Notes: a model not told the origin generated them from the letters alone. A DNA stretch of 64,000 nt from CAVXEH01 sp963805305 (GCA_963805305.1 CAWDTM010000003.1:496001-560000), one strand, 5' to 3'; shown: positions 15,803-24,558, counted from the stretch's first letter. Numbers and translations are program-made.

Positions 15803-17035
15803 TCAGGTCGGGCGGTGGGCTCCCGGCTCCATCTCGACCATCGCATGGTGGATCCCGTGCCGGTCGAGCAGGGCGAGGTAGGGATCGGGGTCGAACGCCT
15901 CGGGCGCGACCACCCCGGTCCCGGACCAGGCGCCCGTGGCGAGGAGCTCCATGGCGATCACCGGGTTGAACCCGGTCTGCCAGCCCACGACCTGCGAGCC
16001 CGTGGTCCGCAGGGTCTCGCGGGCATCGGCCATCTGGTACAGGTAGACCTCCCGCGCCTTCCCGCCCTTGCGGCCGATGACCCAGGTGCCGACGATGGCC
16101 CGGCCCACCATCCGGTCGCCGACCTTGGCCGGATCCGGCGTCACCGCGGCCAGGACATCGCGCGGGCTGACCGTGCCGCCCTTGACCGTGACCGGGTCGG
16201 TGCGGTCCATGCCCAGGGCGTGGATGGTCCGCAGCTTGTCGATGAAGTCGCTTCCCAGCGCGTACTTGAAGGTCACGCGCTTCGCGTCCAGGTAGCGCGG
16301 AACGAGGAGCACCTCCTCGTGCTCCACGTTCACGCACTCGACCGGGCCGATCCCCTCCGGGAAGGGGAAGGCCTCCGGAGCGGAGAACGGCTCGGTGGTG
16401 ATCCAGTCGTGCCGGTCCCCGCGCCACTCGACCGGTGGGTTCAGGCATTCCTCGATCGTCGTCCAGATGGAGAAGACCGGCGCGAAGGCATAGCCCTCGA
16501 TCCGCAGGTCGCCGCCGTCGCGGACGTGGATCTCGTCGATCTCGTCGAAGAGGTGCTTGGCGGCGTACGCGGCAAACACGTCGGTGAGGCCCGGATCCAT
16601 GCCCATGCCGAGCAGGGCCAGCCGTCCGGCCGCCTTCCATTCGGCGTCCCGGGCAAACTGCTCGTCCCCGAGCTTCAGACCGGGCCGATGGAAGGGGTCT
16701 TCGGGATGTGGCCGCGAAAGGCTGGTGGCCATGTCCATGTAGTTCGCACCCGCCGCCAGCGAGCCATCGAAGATGGGCATCACGAAGCGCGGATCGACGG
16801 CGTTCATGACCAGGTGGGCACGGTGGCGCCGGGCGACATCGGCGACGCTGGATGCCTCGCGCGCGTCGATCTGCTCGATGGGGAACCGTTGGGGGTCGCC
16901 GATCTCGCGCGCCAGGCTCTCGGCGCGATCGACGGCATAGTCGGCGAGGACCATGGCCTCGCACCAGTCTCGTTGTGCGGCCATCCGGGCGATCGCCTCG
17001 CCCACGGTGCCGACACCGACCAGGAGGATTCGCAT
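15803..17035 (-). CDS. Saccharopine dehydrogenase family protein
   Basis: 410 residues. The N-terminal Rossmann loop VGVGTVGEAIA (6-16) binds NAD(P); the substrate domain contains the conserved GMGMDPGLTDVFA block. The family reduces or oxidises C-N bonds in lysine metabolism or in carboxynorspermidine and carboxyspermidine synthesis. The particular substrate is not clear, and no lysine or polyamine genes are adjacent. About 195 bp upstream separate it from the sigma factor gene on the same strand and could hold its promoter. Confidence 0.9.
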   Translation of the reverse strand: MRILLVGVGTVGEAIARMAAQRDWCEAMVLADYAVDRAESLAREIGDPQRFPIEQIDAREASSVADVARRHRAHLVMNAVDPRFVMPIFDGSLAAGANYMDMATSLSRPHPEDPFHRPGLKLGDEQFARDAEWKAAGRLALLGMGMDPGLTDVFAAYAAKHLFDEIDEIHVRDGGDLRIEGYAFAPVFSIWTTIEECLNPPVEWRGDRHDWITTEPFSAPEAFPFPEGIGPVECVNVEHEEVLLVPRYLDAKRVTFKYALGSDFIDKLRTIHALGMDRTDPVTVKGGTVSPRDVLAAVTPDPAKVGDRMVGRAIVGTWVIGRKGGKAREVYLYQMADARETLRTTGSQVVGWQTGFNPVIAMELLATGAWSGTGVVAPEAFDPDPYLALLDRHGIHHAMVEMEPGAHRPT

Positions 17036-17230
17036 CAGCGCGACCTCGCCTGCGGATTCCGATACCGGGCACGCGTCTGCGCAACAGGATCTCGGTGCCG
17101 GGACGCCATTCGAGAGCCGATACCTCGATCAGTGGTTCTTGCGCGGCATCGGCGCGATCTCGGTGACGCTGAGGTGACTCTACCACGGATTCCGCAAGCG
17201 TCCAGGGCCAAGACCCTCGGCGGCATGGGT

Positions 17231-17809
17231 TCAGGCGTAGCCGAGGCCCGCGCCCGTCAGCGAGGCGCGCAGGCGCTGGATGCCAAGCCGGATCCGGCTC
17301 TTCACCGTGCCCAGCGGCAGGCCGGTCTGCGCGGAGATCTCGCTGTGGCTGAGACCGCGGAAGAATGCCAGGCCGATGGCATGCCGCTGGTCGTCCGGAA
17401 GCCCGTCCACCGCGGCCCGCACCAGGTCGCGGTCCATGGCGGTCACCACCGCCTCGACGACCATCGGATCCGTGTCGGCCATGGCCGCAAGGCGTTCCGC
17501 GTCGTCTCGATCCGGCCGAGCGATCCGTTCCCGTCGTGAGCGGACGAGGTCGATGGCCCTGTTGCGGACGATGGTCGCCAGCCAGGTGCGCACCGATCCC
17601 CGATCGGCGGCATACGTTCCGGCCCGCCGCCAGACGGTGAGGAACGCGTCCTGCACCACGTCCTCGGCCCGGCCGCCGTCCCCGAGGACGCGCACGGCAA
17701 GCGCGTAGGCGAAGAGGCGGTACCGATCGTGGAGGGTGGCAAGGCAGAGCTCGTCCCCGGCGGCGATGCGCTTGATGAGGAGCTCGTCGCTGAGCGCGGC
17801 ATGGTGCAC
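17231..17809 (-). CDS. ECF sigma factor (SigK-like), divergent from the CarH-like gene
   Basis: 192 residues from a GTG at 17809 preceded by GGAG. Sigma region 2 (about 25-95, with EDVVQDAFLTVW) and region 4 (about 130-185, LSHSEISAQTGLPLGTVKSR) are complete. No anti-sigma gene follows. It is transcribed away from the CarH/LitR-like photoreceptor gene with about 130 bp between, and a TGTACA box (17862-17867) lies in its upstream region. In Streptomyces a LitR regulator controls an adjacent ECF factor for light-induced genes; the same logic is proposed here. Confidence 0.9.
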   Translation of the reverse strand: MHHAALSDELLIKRIAAGDELCLATLHDRYRLFAYALAVRVLGDGGRAEDVVQDAFLTVWRRAGTYAADRGSVRTWLATIVRNRAIDLVRSRRERIARPDRDDAERLAAMADTDPMVVEAVVTAMDRDLVRAAVDGLPDDQRHAIGLAFFRGLSHSEISAQTGLPLGTVKSRIRLGIQRLRASLTGAGLGYA

Positions 17810-17861
17810 GGTTCGATCTCCGATCCTGACCGTATAGGGTCACGGTCCGTTGTCTAGGGTT

Positions 17862-17867
17862 TGTACA
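17862..17867. promoter_or_regulatory. TGTACA box upstream of the ECF sigma gene
   Basis: A self-complementary TGTACA identical to the two boxes at the CarH-like gene. It lies 53 bp upstream of the sigma factor start on the other strand, so the same regulator may bind both divergent promoters. One hexamer alone has little statistical weight. Confidence 0.4.
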
Positions 17868-17902
17868 GTGTCAGGGGAGACCTTAGCGGGCCGGCGGTCC
17901 CG

Positions 17903-17930
17903 TTGTCAAGCGTTTGTTGGCTGTTATCAT
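17903..17930 (+). promoter_or_regulatory. Promoter of the CarH-like regulator, probably leaderless
   Basis: A -35 TTGTCA (17903-17908) and -10 TATCAT (17925-17930) are separated by 16 bp. Transcription should begin at about 17937-17940, at or next to the ATG at 17940, so the mRNA would have little or no 5' leader. Confidence 0.6.
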
Positions 17931-17946
17931 GTACAGACCATGTACA
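17930..17946. promoter_or_regulatory. Tandem TGTACA operator overlapping the -10 and the start codon
   Basis: Two TGTACA palindromes at 17930-17935 and 17941-17946 are spaced 11 bp, one helical turn. They cover the end of the -10 and the transcription/translation start. The likely ligand is the MerR/B12 regulator encoded here, giving autorepression in the dark; this is inferred from position and from the family. Confidence 0.55.
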
Positions 17947-18884
17947 CAATTGGCGAGGCGTCGGCGCGCAGCGGGGTGAGCGTCCCCCTGATCCGCGCGT
18001 GGGAGCGCCGCTATGGCGTGGTCTCACCGCAGCGCACGCCGGCGGGCTATCGCCTGTACGACGACGAGGCCGTCGCACGGCTGCGCGCGGTGCGGACGCA
18101 CGTCGAGTCGGGCTGGGCCGCGCGCCAGGCGGCGGCTCACGTAGCCGGGCTCCCGTCCGAGGCGATGGTGACCGTCGCCGCCTCCCCCGATACGGCCACC
18201 CGCGGCGGTGTCGCGGACTCGACCGAAATCGAAACCTGGGTCCGCAGATTCGGCGACGCGGCTCGGCAGCTTGATCCGGACGGAGCCGGGCGCGTCCTCG
18301 ACGAGGCCTACGCGGCAACCTCCTTCGAGACGGCGACGGACCGGATCGTGCTTCCGGCGCTGGTCGCGGTGGGCGAGGCATGGTCACGCGGCGAGCTGGG
18401 CGTCGCCGCGGAGCATGCCGCGAGCAGCGCCGTCCTGCGTCGCCTTGGCGCGGCCTTCGATGCGGCCGGGCGGTCGACGGGCGGCGCCGTCGTCCTGGTG
18501 GGGATGCCGGAAGGGTCGCTCCACGAGATCGCCGCGCTGGCGTTCGCCACGGCGGCTCGACGCATCGGTCTCGACGCCATCTACATGGGAGCGAGCGTGC
18601 CGGCCGCGTCGTGGCAGGCTGCGGTCGACGGGACGGCGGCGCGCGCTGTGGTGACCGGCGCTGTCATCGACGGAGATGTCCGAGCGGCGACCCACGCACT
18701 GACCGCGCTCCGGCGAGAGCGGCCCGAGACCATCCTCGCCCTCGGAGGTCCCCGCGCAGCGCAGGTCCAGGTGCCCGGGGTCCTGCGCCTCCCCGAGGGC
18801 ATCGCGGCCGCCGCTCGCGCCGTTCGTGATGCCATCGCCCTGGAGCGGCGCACGGGTCGCCAACCGGGACGCGGGCCGGCCTGA
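17940..18884 (+). CDS. CarH/LitR-type MerR regulator with B12-binding photosensor domain
   Basis: 314 residues. Residues 1-70 form a MerR winged helix (YTIGEASARSGVSVPLIRAWERRYG). The rest is a four-helix plus Rossmann B12-binding module: Trp148, Glu158 and His159 make the Wx9EH photosensor signature, and His195 in EGSLH is at the position of the lower cobalt ligand in CarH. In the family, adenosylcobalamin-bound tetramers repress DNA in the dark and fall apart in light. The divergent ECF gene and the TGTACA boxes suggest a light-response switch. Carotenoid genes are not in the window. Confidence 0.88.
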   Translation: MYTIGEASARSGVSVPLIRAWERRYGVVSPQRTPAGYRLYDDEAVARLRAVRTHVESGWAARQAAAHVAGLPSEAMVTVAASPDTATRGGVADSTEIETWVRRFGDAARQLDPDGAGRVLDEAYAATSFETATDRIVLPALVAVGEAWSRGELGVAAEHAASSAVLRRLGAAFDAAGRSTGGAVVLVGMPEGSLHEIAALAFATAARRIGLDAIYMGASVPAASWQAAVDGTAARAVVTGAVIDGDVRAATHALTALRRERPETILALGGPRAAQVQVPGVLRLPEGIAAAARAVRDAIALERRTGRQPGRGPA

Positions 18885-18934
18885 GCCGCCGGTCCCGTCC
18901 TCGCGGGCCGCACGGGCCCTGACCTCCATGCCGG

Positions 18935-19960
18935 ATGGCCATGGGATTCCCGCCGTCGAACCGTGACACTTCCCTCGTGGCGCTTGCCCAGCTCGTCCGG
19001 GTCCTGGCGCCGGCGCGATCGCGGCCGGCGGCCGCCCACATCGGCGGAGCGGCGGCCATCCTGGCCGCGGCTCTCGCGTTCTCCACGCTCGGCAGCCTCT
19101 CCGGAATCGCCTACCGGGCCGGCATGGGTTCGTCGACCTTCGTTGCCGTCCGTGCCCTGGTCGGCGCCGGGGTGCTCGCTGCCATTCTCGCCCGACGGCC
19201 GGAGCGGCTCGTGCCCCTGCGCGGACTGCCGGCTCGTGAGCGGCTGATCCTGGCTGCCGCCATCGGCGCGAACGCCTGCCTCAACCTCGTCCTCTTCGCG
19301 GCATACGGCCGGATGGCCGTCGCCATGGTGCTCGCCATCTACTTCACCTATCCGCTCCTCGTTGCCACGGGATCCGTGGCCCTGGGACGGGAACGATTCA
19401 CGCTCTTCCGGAGCTGCGGCCTGCTGCTGGCGGGCGTCGGGCTCGCGCTCGTGATGGCCAACCAGGTCGCAGGGTCGACGCTCGCGCCGCTGGGCATCGC
19501 CTTCGCCCTGGCCGCGGCAACCTGCCAGGCGTCCTACCTGGTCCTGTCCCGCGCCAGCTTCACCCGGGTTCCCGCGGAGCAGGTCACGGTGCTGATGCTC
19601 GGCGGGGGGGCGGTGCTTGCGGGCGGCGTGGCTGTCGTGACGGAGCTGCCGTCCGGCCACCTTCTGGGCTGGGTGGGGTCCCCGTCAGCCTGGGTCGCGG
19701 TCGGCATCGCCGGAGCCCTCGGCGCGGCCGCGGCCAAGGTGTGGCTGCTGCGCGGCGTTCGGTTGCTGGGAGCGACGAGGACCGCCGTCCTCATGCTCGC
19801 CGAACCGGTGAGCGGCGTGGTCCTGGCTGCGGTGCTCCTCGGGCAGGACATCAGTCCCATGCAGGCCGCCGGCGGTTTCACGATCCTCGCGGCAGCCGGA
19901 CTGGTGCAGCGGCCGGCCCCCGGGCGACGTCCTCCGGCGCCGATGCCGCCCGCCGGCTGA
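18935..19960 (+). CDS. EamA/DMT-family transporter
   Basis: 341 residues with ten hydrophobic helices in two EamA halves and a basic, proline-rich C-terminal tail. The family exports or imports small metabolites such as amino acids or nucleobases; the substrate is unknown. It begins 50 bp after the CarH-like gene on the same strand and could be cotranscribed with it. The first 30 residues precede helix 1, so a slightly later start is possible. Confidence 0.88.
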   Translation: MAMGFPPSNRDTSLVALAQLVRVLAPARSRPAAAHIGGAAAILAAALAFSTLGSLSGIAYRAGMGSSTFVAVRALVGAGVLAAILARRPERLVPLRGLPARERLILAAAIGANACLNLVLFAAYGRMAVAMVLAIYFTYPLLVATGSVALGRERFTLFRSCGLLLAGVGLALVMANQVAGSTLAPLGIAFALAAATCQASYLVLSRASFTRVPAEQVTVLMLGGGAVLAGGVAVVTELPSGHLLGWVGSPSAWVAVGIAGALGAAAAKVWLLRGVRLLGATRTAVLMLAEPVSGVVLAAVLLGQDISPMQAAGGFTILAAAGLVQRPAPGRRPPAPMPPAG

Positions 19961-19997
19961 CCGTCTCGTCTGCGGCGGTGGTGGTGGGAACCCTGCG

Positions 19998-20915
19998 TCA
20001 GCCGATGAGCTGCCGGAGCGCGAAGATCACGTTCGCCGGGCGCTCCGCGAGGCGGCGCATGTACCACGCGTACCAGGCCTCGCCGTAGGCGATCAGGTCG
20101 CGGACCACGAAGCCTGCCCGCGCCAGGCGTCGCTGCTCGCCCGCCCGGATCCCGTACAGCATCTGGACCTCGAAGCAGGTGATGGGCATCCCGGCGCTGC
20201 GGGCGAAGTCCGCGACCCGCTCGACGAGCTCCACGTCATGGGTTCCCAGCCCCAGGCGCAGGTCGCCGGCGGCCGCGGCGGGAAGCATGAGCACCGCGAG
20301 CGACTGGTACGCGGTGTCGACCTCCGCGCGGGTGCGGAACGCCAGGGACTTCGGCTCGTCGTAGGCGCCCTTCACGATCCGGATCGCGGGCTTGAGGGAC
20401 AGCAGCCTGTGGACGTCGTTGGGCGTCCGGCGCAGGTACGCCTGCAGGCAGATCCCGATGGCGGCCTGCTCTGCCTTCACGCGCTCGTAGATCGCGATAG
20501 TGGCCTCCGTGTACGCGCTCCCCTCCATGTCGATCCAGGCGATGCCGCCAATCCGGCCCGCATGGTCCGCGAGTGAGCGCATGTGCGTCGCGGCGGCCGC
20601 CGGATCCAGGTCGAGCCCGAGCTGCGTGAGCTTGACGCTGATCTCCCCGTCGAGCCCCCTGCGCTCGATCTCGTCGAGGAGCGCGTGGTAGTGCCGCGCG
20701 ACGGCCTCCGCCTCACCCAGGTCCACCAGGTTCTCGCCAAGGCGGGTGAACAGGATGCCGATGCCGTCGGGAGCGAAGGACTCCGAAGCATCGAGCGCCG
20801 CCTCCACGGTCTCCCCCGGCATGAAGCGGCGAACGGCGCGGCGCGCGAACGGGAGGCGGGGCAGGTGCTCCTTCAGCCACGCGTTGCGGGCCATCCAGAG
20901 AAGGATTCGACGCAT
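19998..20915 (-). CDS. Proline dehydrogenase
   Basis: 305 residues, the single-domain PRODH size. It oxidises proline to pyrroline-5-carboxylate with FAD and passes electrons to the respiratory chain. Conserved blocks include VSVKLTQLGLDLD, WIDMEGS, IRIVKGAYDEPKS and the C-terminal RRLAERPAN segment that binds substrate. The ATG at 20915 gives the usual family start; the frame stays open further upstream. The partner P5C dehydrogenase is not in the window. Confidence 0.92.
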   Translation of the reverse strand: MRRILLWMARNAWLKEHLPRLPFARRAVRRFMPGETVEAALDASESFAPDGIGILFTRLGENLVDLGEAEAVARHYHALLDEIERRGLDGEISVKLTQLGLDLDPAAAATHMRSLADHAGRIGGIAWIDMEGSAYTEATIAIYERVKAEQAAIGICLQAYLRRTPNDVHRLLSLKPAIRIVKGAYDEPKSLAFRTRAEVDTAYQSLAVLMLPAAAAGDLRLGLGTHDVELVERVADFARSAGMPITCFEVQMLYGIRAGEQRRLARAGFVVRDLIAYGEAWYAWYMRRLAERPANVIFALRQLIG

Positions 20916-21115
20916 GGTCCGGGAGCCTAGCACGGCCCAGGACAAACGTCCGTTGCATATGGTCACCAGCCCGGCTTGTTTGCCTGCCCTTCCCCACCGC
21001 ACCCCACTAGACTGGACCGCCTCACGGCCGGGCGACCCGGCGACCGCCATGCCTCAAGCCCGCGACAACCGCGACCCGGCCCAAATCGGAGGCAGACGAC
21101 CACAGGAGGGTTGGA

Positions 21116-22870
21116 ATGCCCATTGCTCACGGCCGGCGCCGCACGCTGGCCACCTTGCTCGCCATCCTTGGCGCGATCAGCATCGCCCTGGGCGGCCCGG
21201 CGTCGGCCCTTGCCGGCGGGAGTGCCAACGGCCTGGCGCATCGGTCCGTTGACCTGCAGCTGCTCAGCATCAACGACTTCCACGGCAACCTCCTGCCGCC
21301 AGGCGGCTCGAGTGGGCGCATCAACGTCCCGGACGGTTCCGGTGGCACCACCACGGTGGATGCCGGCGGCGTGACGTACCTCGCCACGTGGCTCAATGAC
21401 CTTCGCGCCGGGCACGCGAACAGCATCACCGTCTCGGCAGGTGACAACATCGGCGCCAGCCCGCTGATCAGCGGGTACTTCCACGATGAACCGGCCATCG
21501 AGGCACTCAACGCGCTCGGGGTCGACATCTCCTCGGTGGGCAACCACGAGTTCGACGAGGGGCCGGCTGAGCTGATGCGGATGCAGAACGGTGGGTGCCG
21601 CACGTCCACCAGCACGCCGCCCGACAGCTGCCCGGATCACACCTTCACCGGCGCCAGCTTCGACTACCTGTCGGCGAACGTGGTCTGGCACGACACCGGC
21701 CAGACCCTCTTCCCGGCATACGCGATCCGAAACGTCGACGGAGTGAAGGTCGCGTTCATCGGCCTGACGCTGCAGGGCACTCCGGACATCGTCACCCCCG
21801 CCGGGACCGCGGGCCTCGACTTCCTGCCGGAGGCAGCCACCGTCAACAAGTACGTGCAGATGCTGGCCGGCAAGCGCCACATCCAGACCTTCGTGGTCCT
21901 CGTGCACCAGGGCGGCTTCCAGACCGGCCCCAGCTACGTGAATGACTGCGCGGGCATGACCGGGGAGATCCTGCCGATCGTGCAGGGCCTGGACTCCCGC
22001 GTGGACGTGGTCCTCTCGGGCCACACCCACCAGCCGTACAACTGCGTGCTGCCGAACAGCCAGGGCCACGACATGATCGTGACCAGTGCCAGCTCGTTCG
22101 GCCGCGTCATCACCGATGTCGAGCTCAAGATCGACCGCGCCACCGGTGACGTCTACCAGTCCAGTGCCAACAACGTGATCGTGACCCGCACCGTCCCGAC
22201 CAACCCGGCCGAGGACGCCATCGTCGCGACGTACAGCAACCTGATCTCGGCCGTGAACAACGCCCAGATCGGAACCATCACGGCCGACCTGACCCGGACC
22301 CAGAACGCCGCCGGTGAGGAGTCGCTGGGCGACGTCATCGCCGACTCCCAGCTGGACGCCACCTCCGGACCGTTCGGGGCGCAGATCGCGCTCATGAACC
22401 CCGGCGGAATCCGGACCGATCTCACCTGCGACCTCGGCGAGACGCCGCCATGCGTGGTGACCTTCGGGGATGCGTTCGCGGTCGAGCCGTTCGCGAACGA
22501 CATGTGGATCAAGCAGCTGACCGGCGACCAGCTGAAACGGATCCTGGAGCAGCAATACGACACCTCGCTTGCCGGCCAGGTGAGGGCGTTGCAGATCAGC
22601 CACGGGTTCAGCTTCACGTGGAACCCGACGAACGCGGTCGGGTCGAAGATCGTCAGCATGTCGCTGAATGGAACGCCCATCGATACCGGCACGACGTACA
22701 CGGTGGCCGGGAACGCGTTCCTGATGGGAGGCGGCGACAGCTTCACCGTCCTCAAGGAGCAGACCGCGTACACGGTGGGGATGGTCGACCTGGACACCCT
22801 CGTGACCTACTTCGGGGCGAACTCTCCTGTCGCGCCGGGGCCACAGGACCGGATCCTGCTGGCACCCTAG
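21116..22870 (+). CDS. Secreted bifunctional metallophosphatase/5'-nucleotidase
   Basis: 584 residues with an N-terminal signal peptide (basic start, hydrophobic core, cut near the ALAGG segment at about 34). The metallophosphatase domain has NDFHGN, GDNIGAS, GNHEFDEG and GHTH metal-binding motifs; the C-terminal 5'-nucleotidase domain carries GGIR, FVEPF-like VEPFAND and the substrate-stacking region. The enzyme dephosphorylates extracellular nucleotides, so it may supply phosphate or nucleosides. A hairpin terminator follows directly. Confidence 0.93.
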   Translation: MPIAHGRRRTLATLLAILGAISIALGGPASALAGGSANGLAHRSVDLQLLSINDFHGNLLPPGGSSGRINVPDGSGGTTTVDAGGVTYLATWLNDLRAGHANSITVSAGDNIGASPLISGYFHDEPAIEALNALGVDISSVGNHEFDEGPAELMRMQNGGCRTSTSTPPDSCPDHTFTGASFDYLSANVVWHDTGQTLFPAYAIRNVDGVKVAFIGLTLQGTPDIVTPAGTAGLDFLPEAATVNKYVQMLAGKRHIQTFVVLVHQGGFQTGPSYVNDCAGMTGEILPIVQGLDSRVDVVLSGHTHQPYNCVLPNSQGHDMIVTSASSFGRVITDVELKIDRATGDVYQSSANNVIVTRTVPTNPAEDAIVATYSNLISAVNNAQIGTITADLTRTQNAAGEESLGDVIADSQLDATSGPFGAQIALMNPGGIRTDLTCDLGETPPCVVTFGDAFAVEPFANDMWIKQLTGDQLKRILEQQYDTSLAGQVRALQISHGFSFTWNPTNAVGSKIVSMSLNGTPIDTGTTYTVAGNAFLMGGGDSFTVLKEQTAYTVGMVDLDTLVTYFGANSPVAPGPQDRILLAP

Positions 22871-22890
22871 CTCCGCAGCTTCCGACACGC

Positions 22891-22919
22891 GAAGGGCCGC
22901 CCCCGGAGGGCGGCCCTTC
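22891..22919 (+). terminator. Strong hairpin terminator after the 5'-nucleotidase gene
   Basis: A perfect 12-bp GC-rich stem (22891-22902 with 22908-22919, GAAGGGCCGCCC and its complement) with a 5-base loop, 20 bp past the stop. The following bases (GACCTT) are a weak T tract. Confidence 0.7.
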
Positions 22920-23101
22920 GACCTTCCCGCCCCGGCTCAGCGGAACCGGCAGCGTCGACCGTCCCTGCGAGCGACCTCGCATGCCGGCCGGACCGCCGGC
23001 TTCGGTCGTTTCGGCCCTTCGGACTCCGGGTTGCAGCGAATAGCGTGGCGACGGAAGATCCATCTCTGCCGCTCGTTGTCACACACCGCTCGGAGGCTCA
23101 C

Positions 23102-23389
23102 GTGACCTACGTCATTGCCGAACCCTGCGTCGACGTCATGGACAAGGCCTGTGTCGACGTCTGCCCGGTCGACTGCATCCACTTCGAGGAGGGCGTCGAC
23201 CGGATCCTGTACATCGATCCGGACGAGTGCATCGACTGCGGTGCCTGCGAGCCGGAATGCCCGGTCACCGCGATCTTCACCGAGGACGCCGTCCCGGACC
23301 AGTGGACCGCCTACACGGAGCTCAACGCGCTCTGGTTCAGCGACAAGGACGCGGCGCGCGCCCAGCTCGAGACACTCAAACCCGCCTGA
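23102..23389 (+). CDS. fdxA: Seven-iron (3Fe-4S/4Fe-4S) ferredoxin
   Basis: 95 residues from a GTG at 23102 with a GGAGG ribosome-binding site. Cys9, Cys17 and Cys21-Pro give the Cys-x7-Cys-x3-Cys-Pro 3Fe-4S pattern, Cys25 lies next to it, and Cys43, 46, 49 and 53 form the 4Fe-4S site. Such FdxA-type ferredoxins feed cytochromes P450 and other low-potential enzymes. The mapped partner is not nearby; the bc operon and the GltD-like enzyme are 35 kb away. It appears monocistronic. Confidence 0.93.
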   Translation: MTYVIAEPCVDVMDKACVDVCPVDCIHFEEGVDRILYIDPDECIDCGACEPECPVTAIFTEDAVPDQWTAYTELNALWFSDKDAARAQLETLKPA

Positions 23390-23727
23390 CCCGGATCGTC
23401 CGCCCGATTGCCGCCGACGCGGCGGCAGGGCGCGCGGGCGTCGCCCCGACATCGGCCGCCGCATCGCGCCCATGCCCTCCGCCCGCGAGCGCCCGCGACC
23501 CGCATTGTGCGGATGGTGGTTCGCGCTGAGTCCCCCGGCGACCGCTCCGGGCGCCCGATGGTGCCGTCCGCAGGCTCGACGCAGGTGGCTGCGACCATCG
23601 GCGGGGGGCCGCGGCCGGCATAGCGCGCGCATTGGTCGCGCCGCGAAGGTCGGTGAACGGGTCCGCGCGCTCTCGAGAGCGAGCGTGTCGAGGAAAGCCC
23701 GTTGCTGCGGGCAACCGATAATGTCCC
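23390..23727. other. Intergenic stretch before the tRNA-Lys fragment
   Basis: No convincing coding frame is seen; open frames here look like chance products of the high GC. A GATAAT -10-like box at 23717-23722, 6 bp before the tRNA sequence, is probably the original promoter of the tRNA-Lys gene. A 12-bp palindrome GCTCTCGAGAGC occurs around 23670-23681, with no obvious role. Confidence 0.5.
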
Positions 23728-23765
23728 GGGCCGTTAGCTCAGTGGTTAGAGCAGGGGACTTTTAA
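23728..23765 (+). repeat. attL-like direct repeat: 5' half of tRNA-Lys
   Basis: 38 bases from position 1 of the tRNA to the second A after the anticodon, identical to 26387-26424. What follows (GTCAGGGCC) cannot complete the anticodon stem or the T arm, so this copy is a tRNA fragment, not a working gene. Its flanking GATAAT box suggests it keeps the ancestral promoter. Confidence 0.85.
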
Positions 23766-23821
23766 GTCAGGGCCACGTAACGCTGTGGTCGCCGAGCGTG
23801 GAAGTCGTGCGTAAATGGCCG

Positions 23822-23884
23822 AATCCCCTGCTCTATCAGGCCCTCGGCTAACAGCACGATAGCGGCCGCACAGCAGGGGATTTT
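23822..23884. repeat. Inverted and direct copies of the tRNA core sequence
   Basis: AATCCCCTGCT at 23822-23832 and AGCAGGGGATT at 23872-23882 form a perfect 11-bp inverted repeat, with CTATC/GATAG (23833-23837, 23858-23862) continuing inward. The same core, AGCAGGGGA plus Ts, is the anticodon-stem part of the attL repeat (23750-23763). Read on the minus strand, 23822-23852 also has GTTAGC upstream of TAGAGCAGGGGA, like a decayed tRNA 5' half. The block may be integrase-binding or att remnants. Confidence 0.5.
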
Positions 23885-23898
23885 GGCGGCGCCCTTGG

Positions 23899-24558
23899 TC
23901 AGTAGCAGAGGCCGCCTCCGGGATAGGCGTCGCTGTGCGCCGCGGCGCGTGTGCTGAGCGGTGCGAGGCAGAAGATCTGGGCCTCGGCCGCGGTGTCGAT
24001 GCGCCAGGCATCGCCCGAACGACGCAGCCACACGCGGAATTGGTCGCCGGCCTGCTTCGCGTTCGTGCCGCCCAGGATCTGGACGAAGACTCGGACATCC
24101 TTTGTCGCCGCGCTTGTTGACGGCACCGTGATTGTTACCGCGTCCTCGCTCACCGGCCGCACGGCCGCCGCGAAGTAGGTGCGCATGGCGGCCACGGCCT
24201 CGTCGACTGAAGCGAAAGGCCCGCCGGGCACAACGAACGCGCTTATCGGTCGCCAGCCGCTGGCTACCAGATAGTCGGCGGGGAACGACTGGTCGGCGGC
24301 GACAGCCTGGGCCGATCCGCCGCCGGTAGACGGCGCGACCGTGGGTTGGGCGGTCAGCACCAGGGCGGCGACCAGCACTGCGGCAGCAGCCAAGCCGGCC
24401 GCGGCGAACCGCAGGATCGGTCCGATTTGACGACGGGTGGTCGCCGCGCCGGCGACCACCCGCACAGGATCGAAGGTGGCCAGTGGCTCGTCGGCGAACG
24501 CGCGCAGGCGGGCGACGAACCGGGGGTCGAGGTCGTCGGAGGGGTGATCAGCGAACAT
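23899..24558 (-). CDS. Putative membrane anti-sigma factor of the island
   Basis: 219 residues. A 48-residue cytoplasmic segment is followed by one hydrophobic helix (about 49-70) and an extracytoplasmic domain with a WRPISAFVVPGG block and a Cys near each end of the tail (IFCLAP, GGGLCY). No zinc-finger motif is present. The gene overlaps the ECF sigma stop by 11 bp, and this position plus the single membrane helix is the reason for calling it an anti-sigma factor. The family is not recognised from sequence. Confidence 0.6.
   Translation of the reverse strand: MFADHPSDDLDPRFVARLRAFADEPLATFDPVRVVAGAATTRRQIGPILRFAAAGLAAAAVLVAALVLTAQPTVAPSTGGGSAQAVAADQSFPADYLVASGWRPISAFVVPGGPFASVDEAVAAMRTYFAAAVRPVSEDAVTITVPSTSAATKDVRVFVQILGGTNAKQAGDQFRVWLRRSGDAWRIDTAAEAQIFCLAPLSTRAAAHSDAYPGGGLCY

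Noticed and set aside
14280..17843. A minus-strand frame of 1187 codons running through the cyclase fusion and the saccharopine dehydrogenase and sigma genes
   Set aside because: Only its 3' part (from 15773) encodes a recognisable protein; the rest is low-complexity Arg/Gly/Pro sequence antiphase to well-supported genes, as expected at this GC.
20963..22888. A 641-codon frame opposite the 5'-nucleotidase gene
   Set aside because: It lies wholly antisense to a gene with clear motifs and has no domain of its own; long antisense frames are common in GC-rich DNA.
23670..23681. Palindrome GCTCTCGAGAGC before the tRNA fragment
   Set aside because: No loop and no associated promoter or gene; a 12-bp palindrome is expected by chance in a window of this size.
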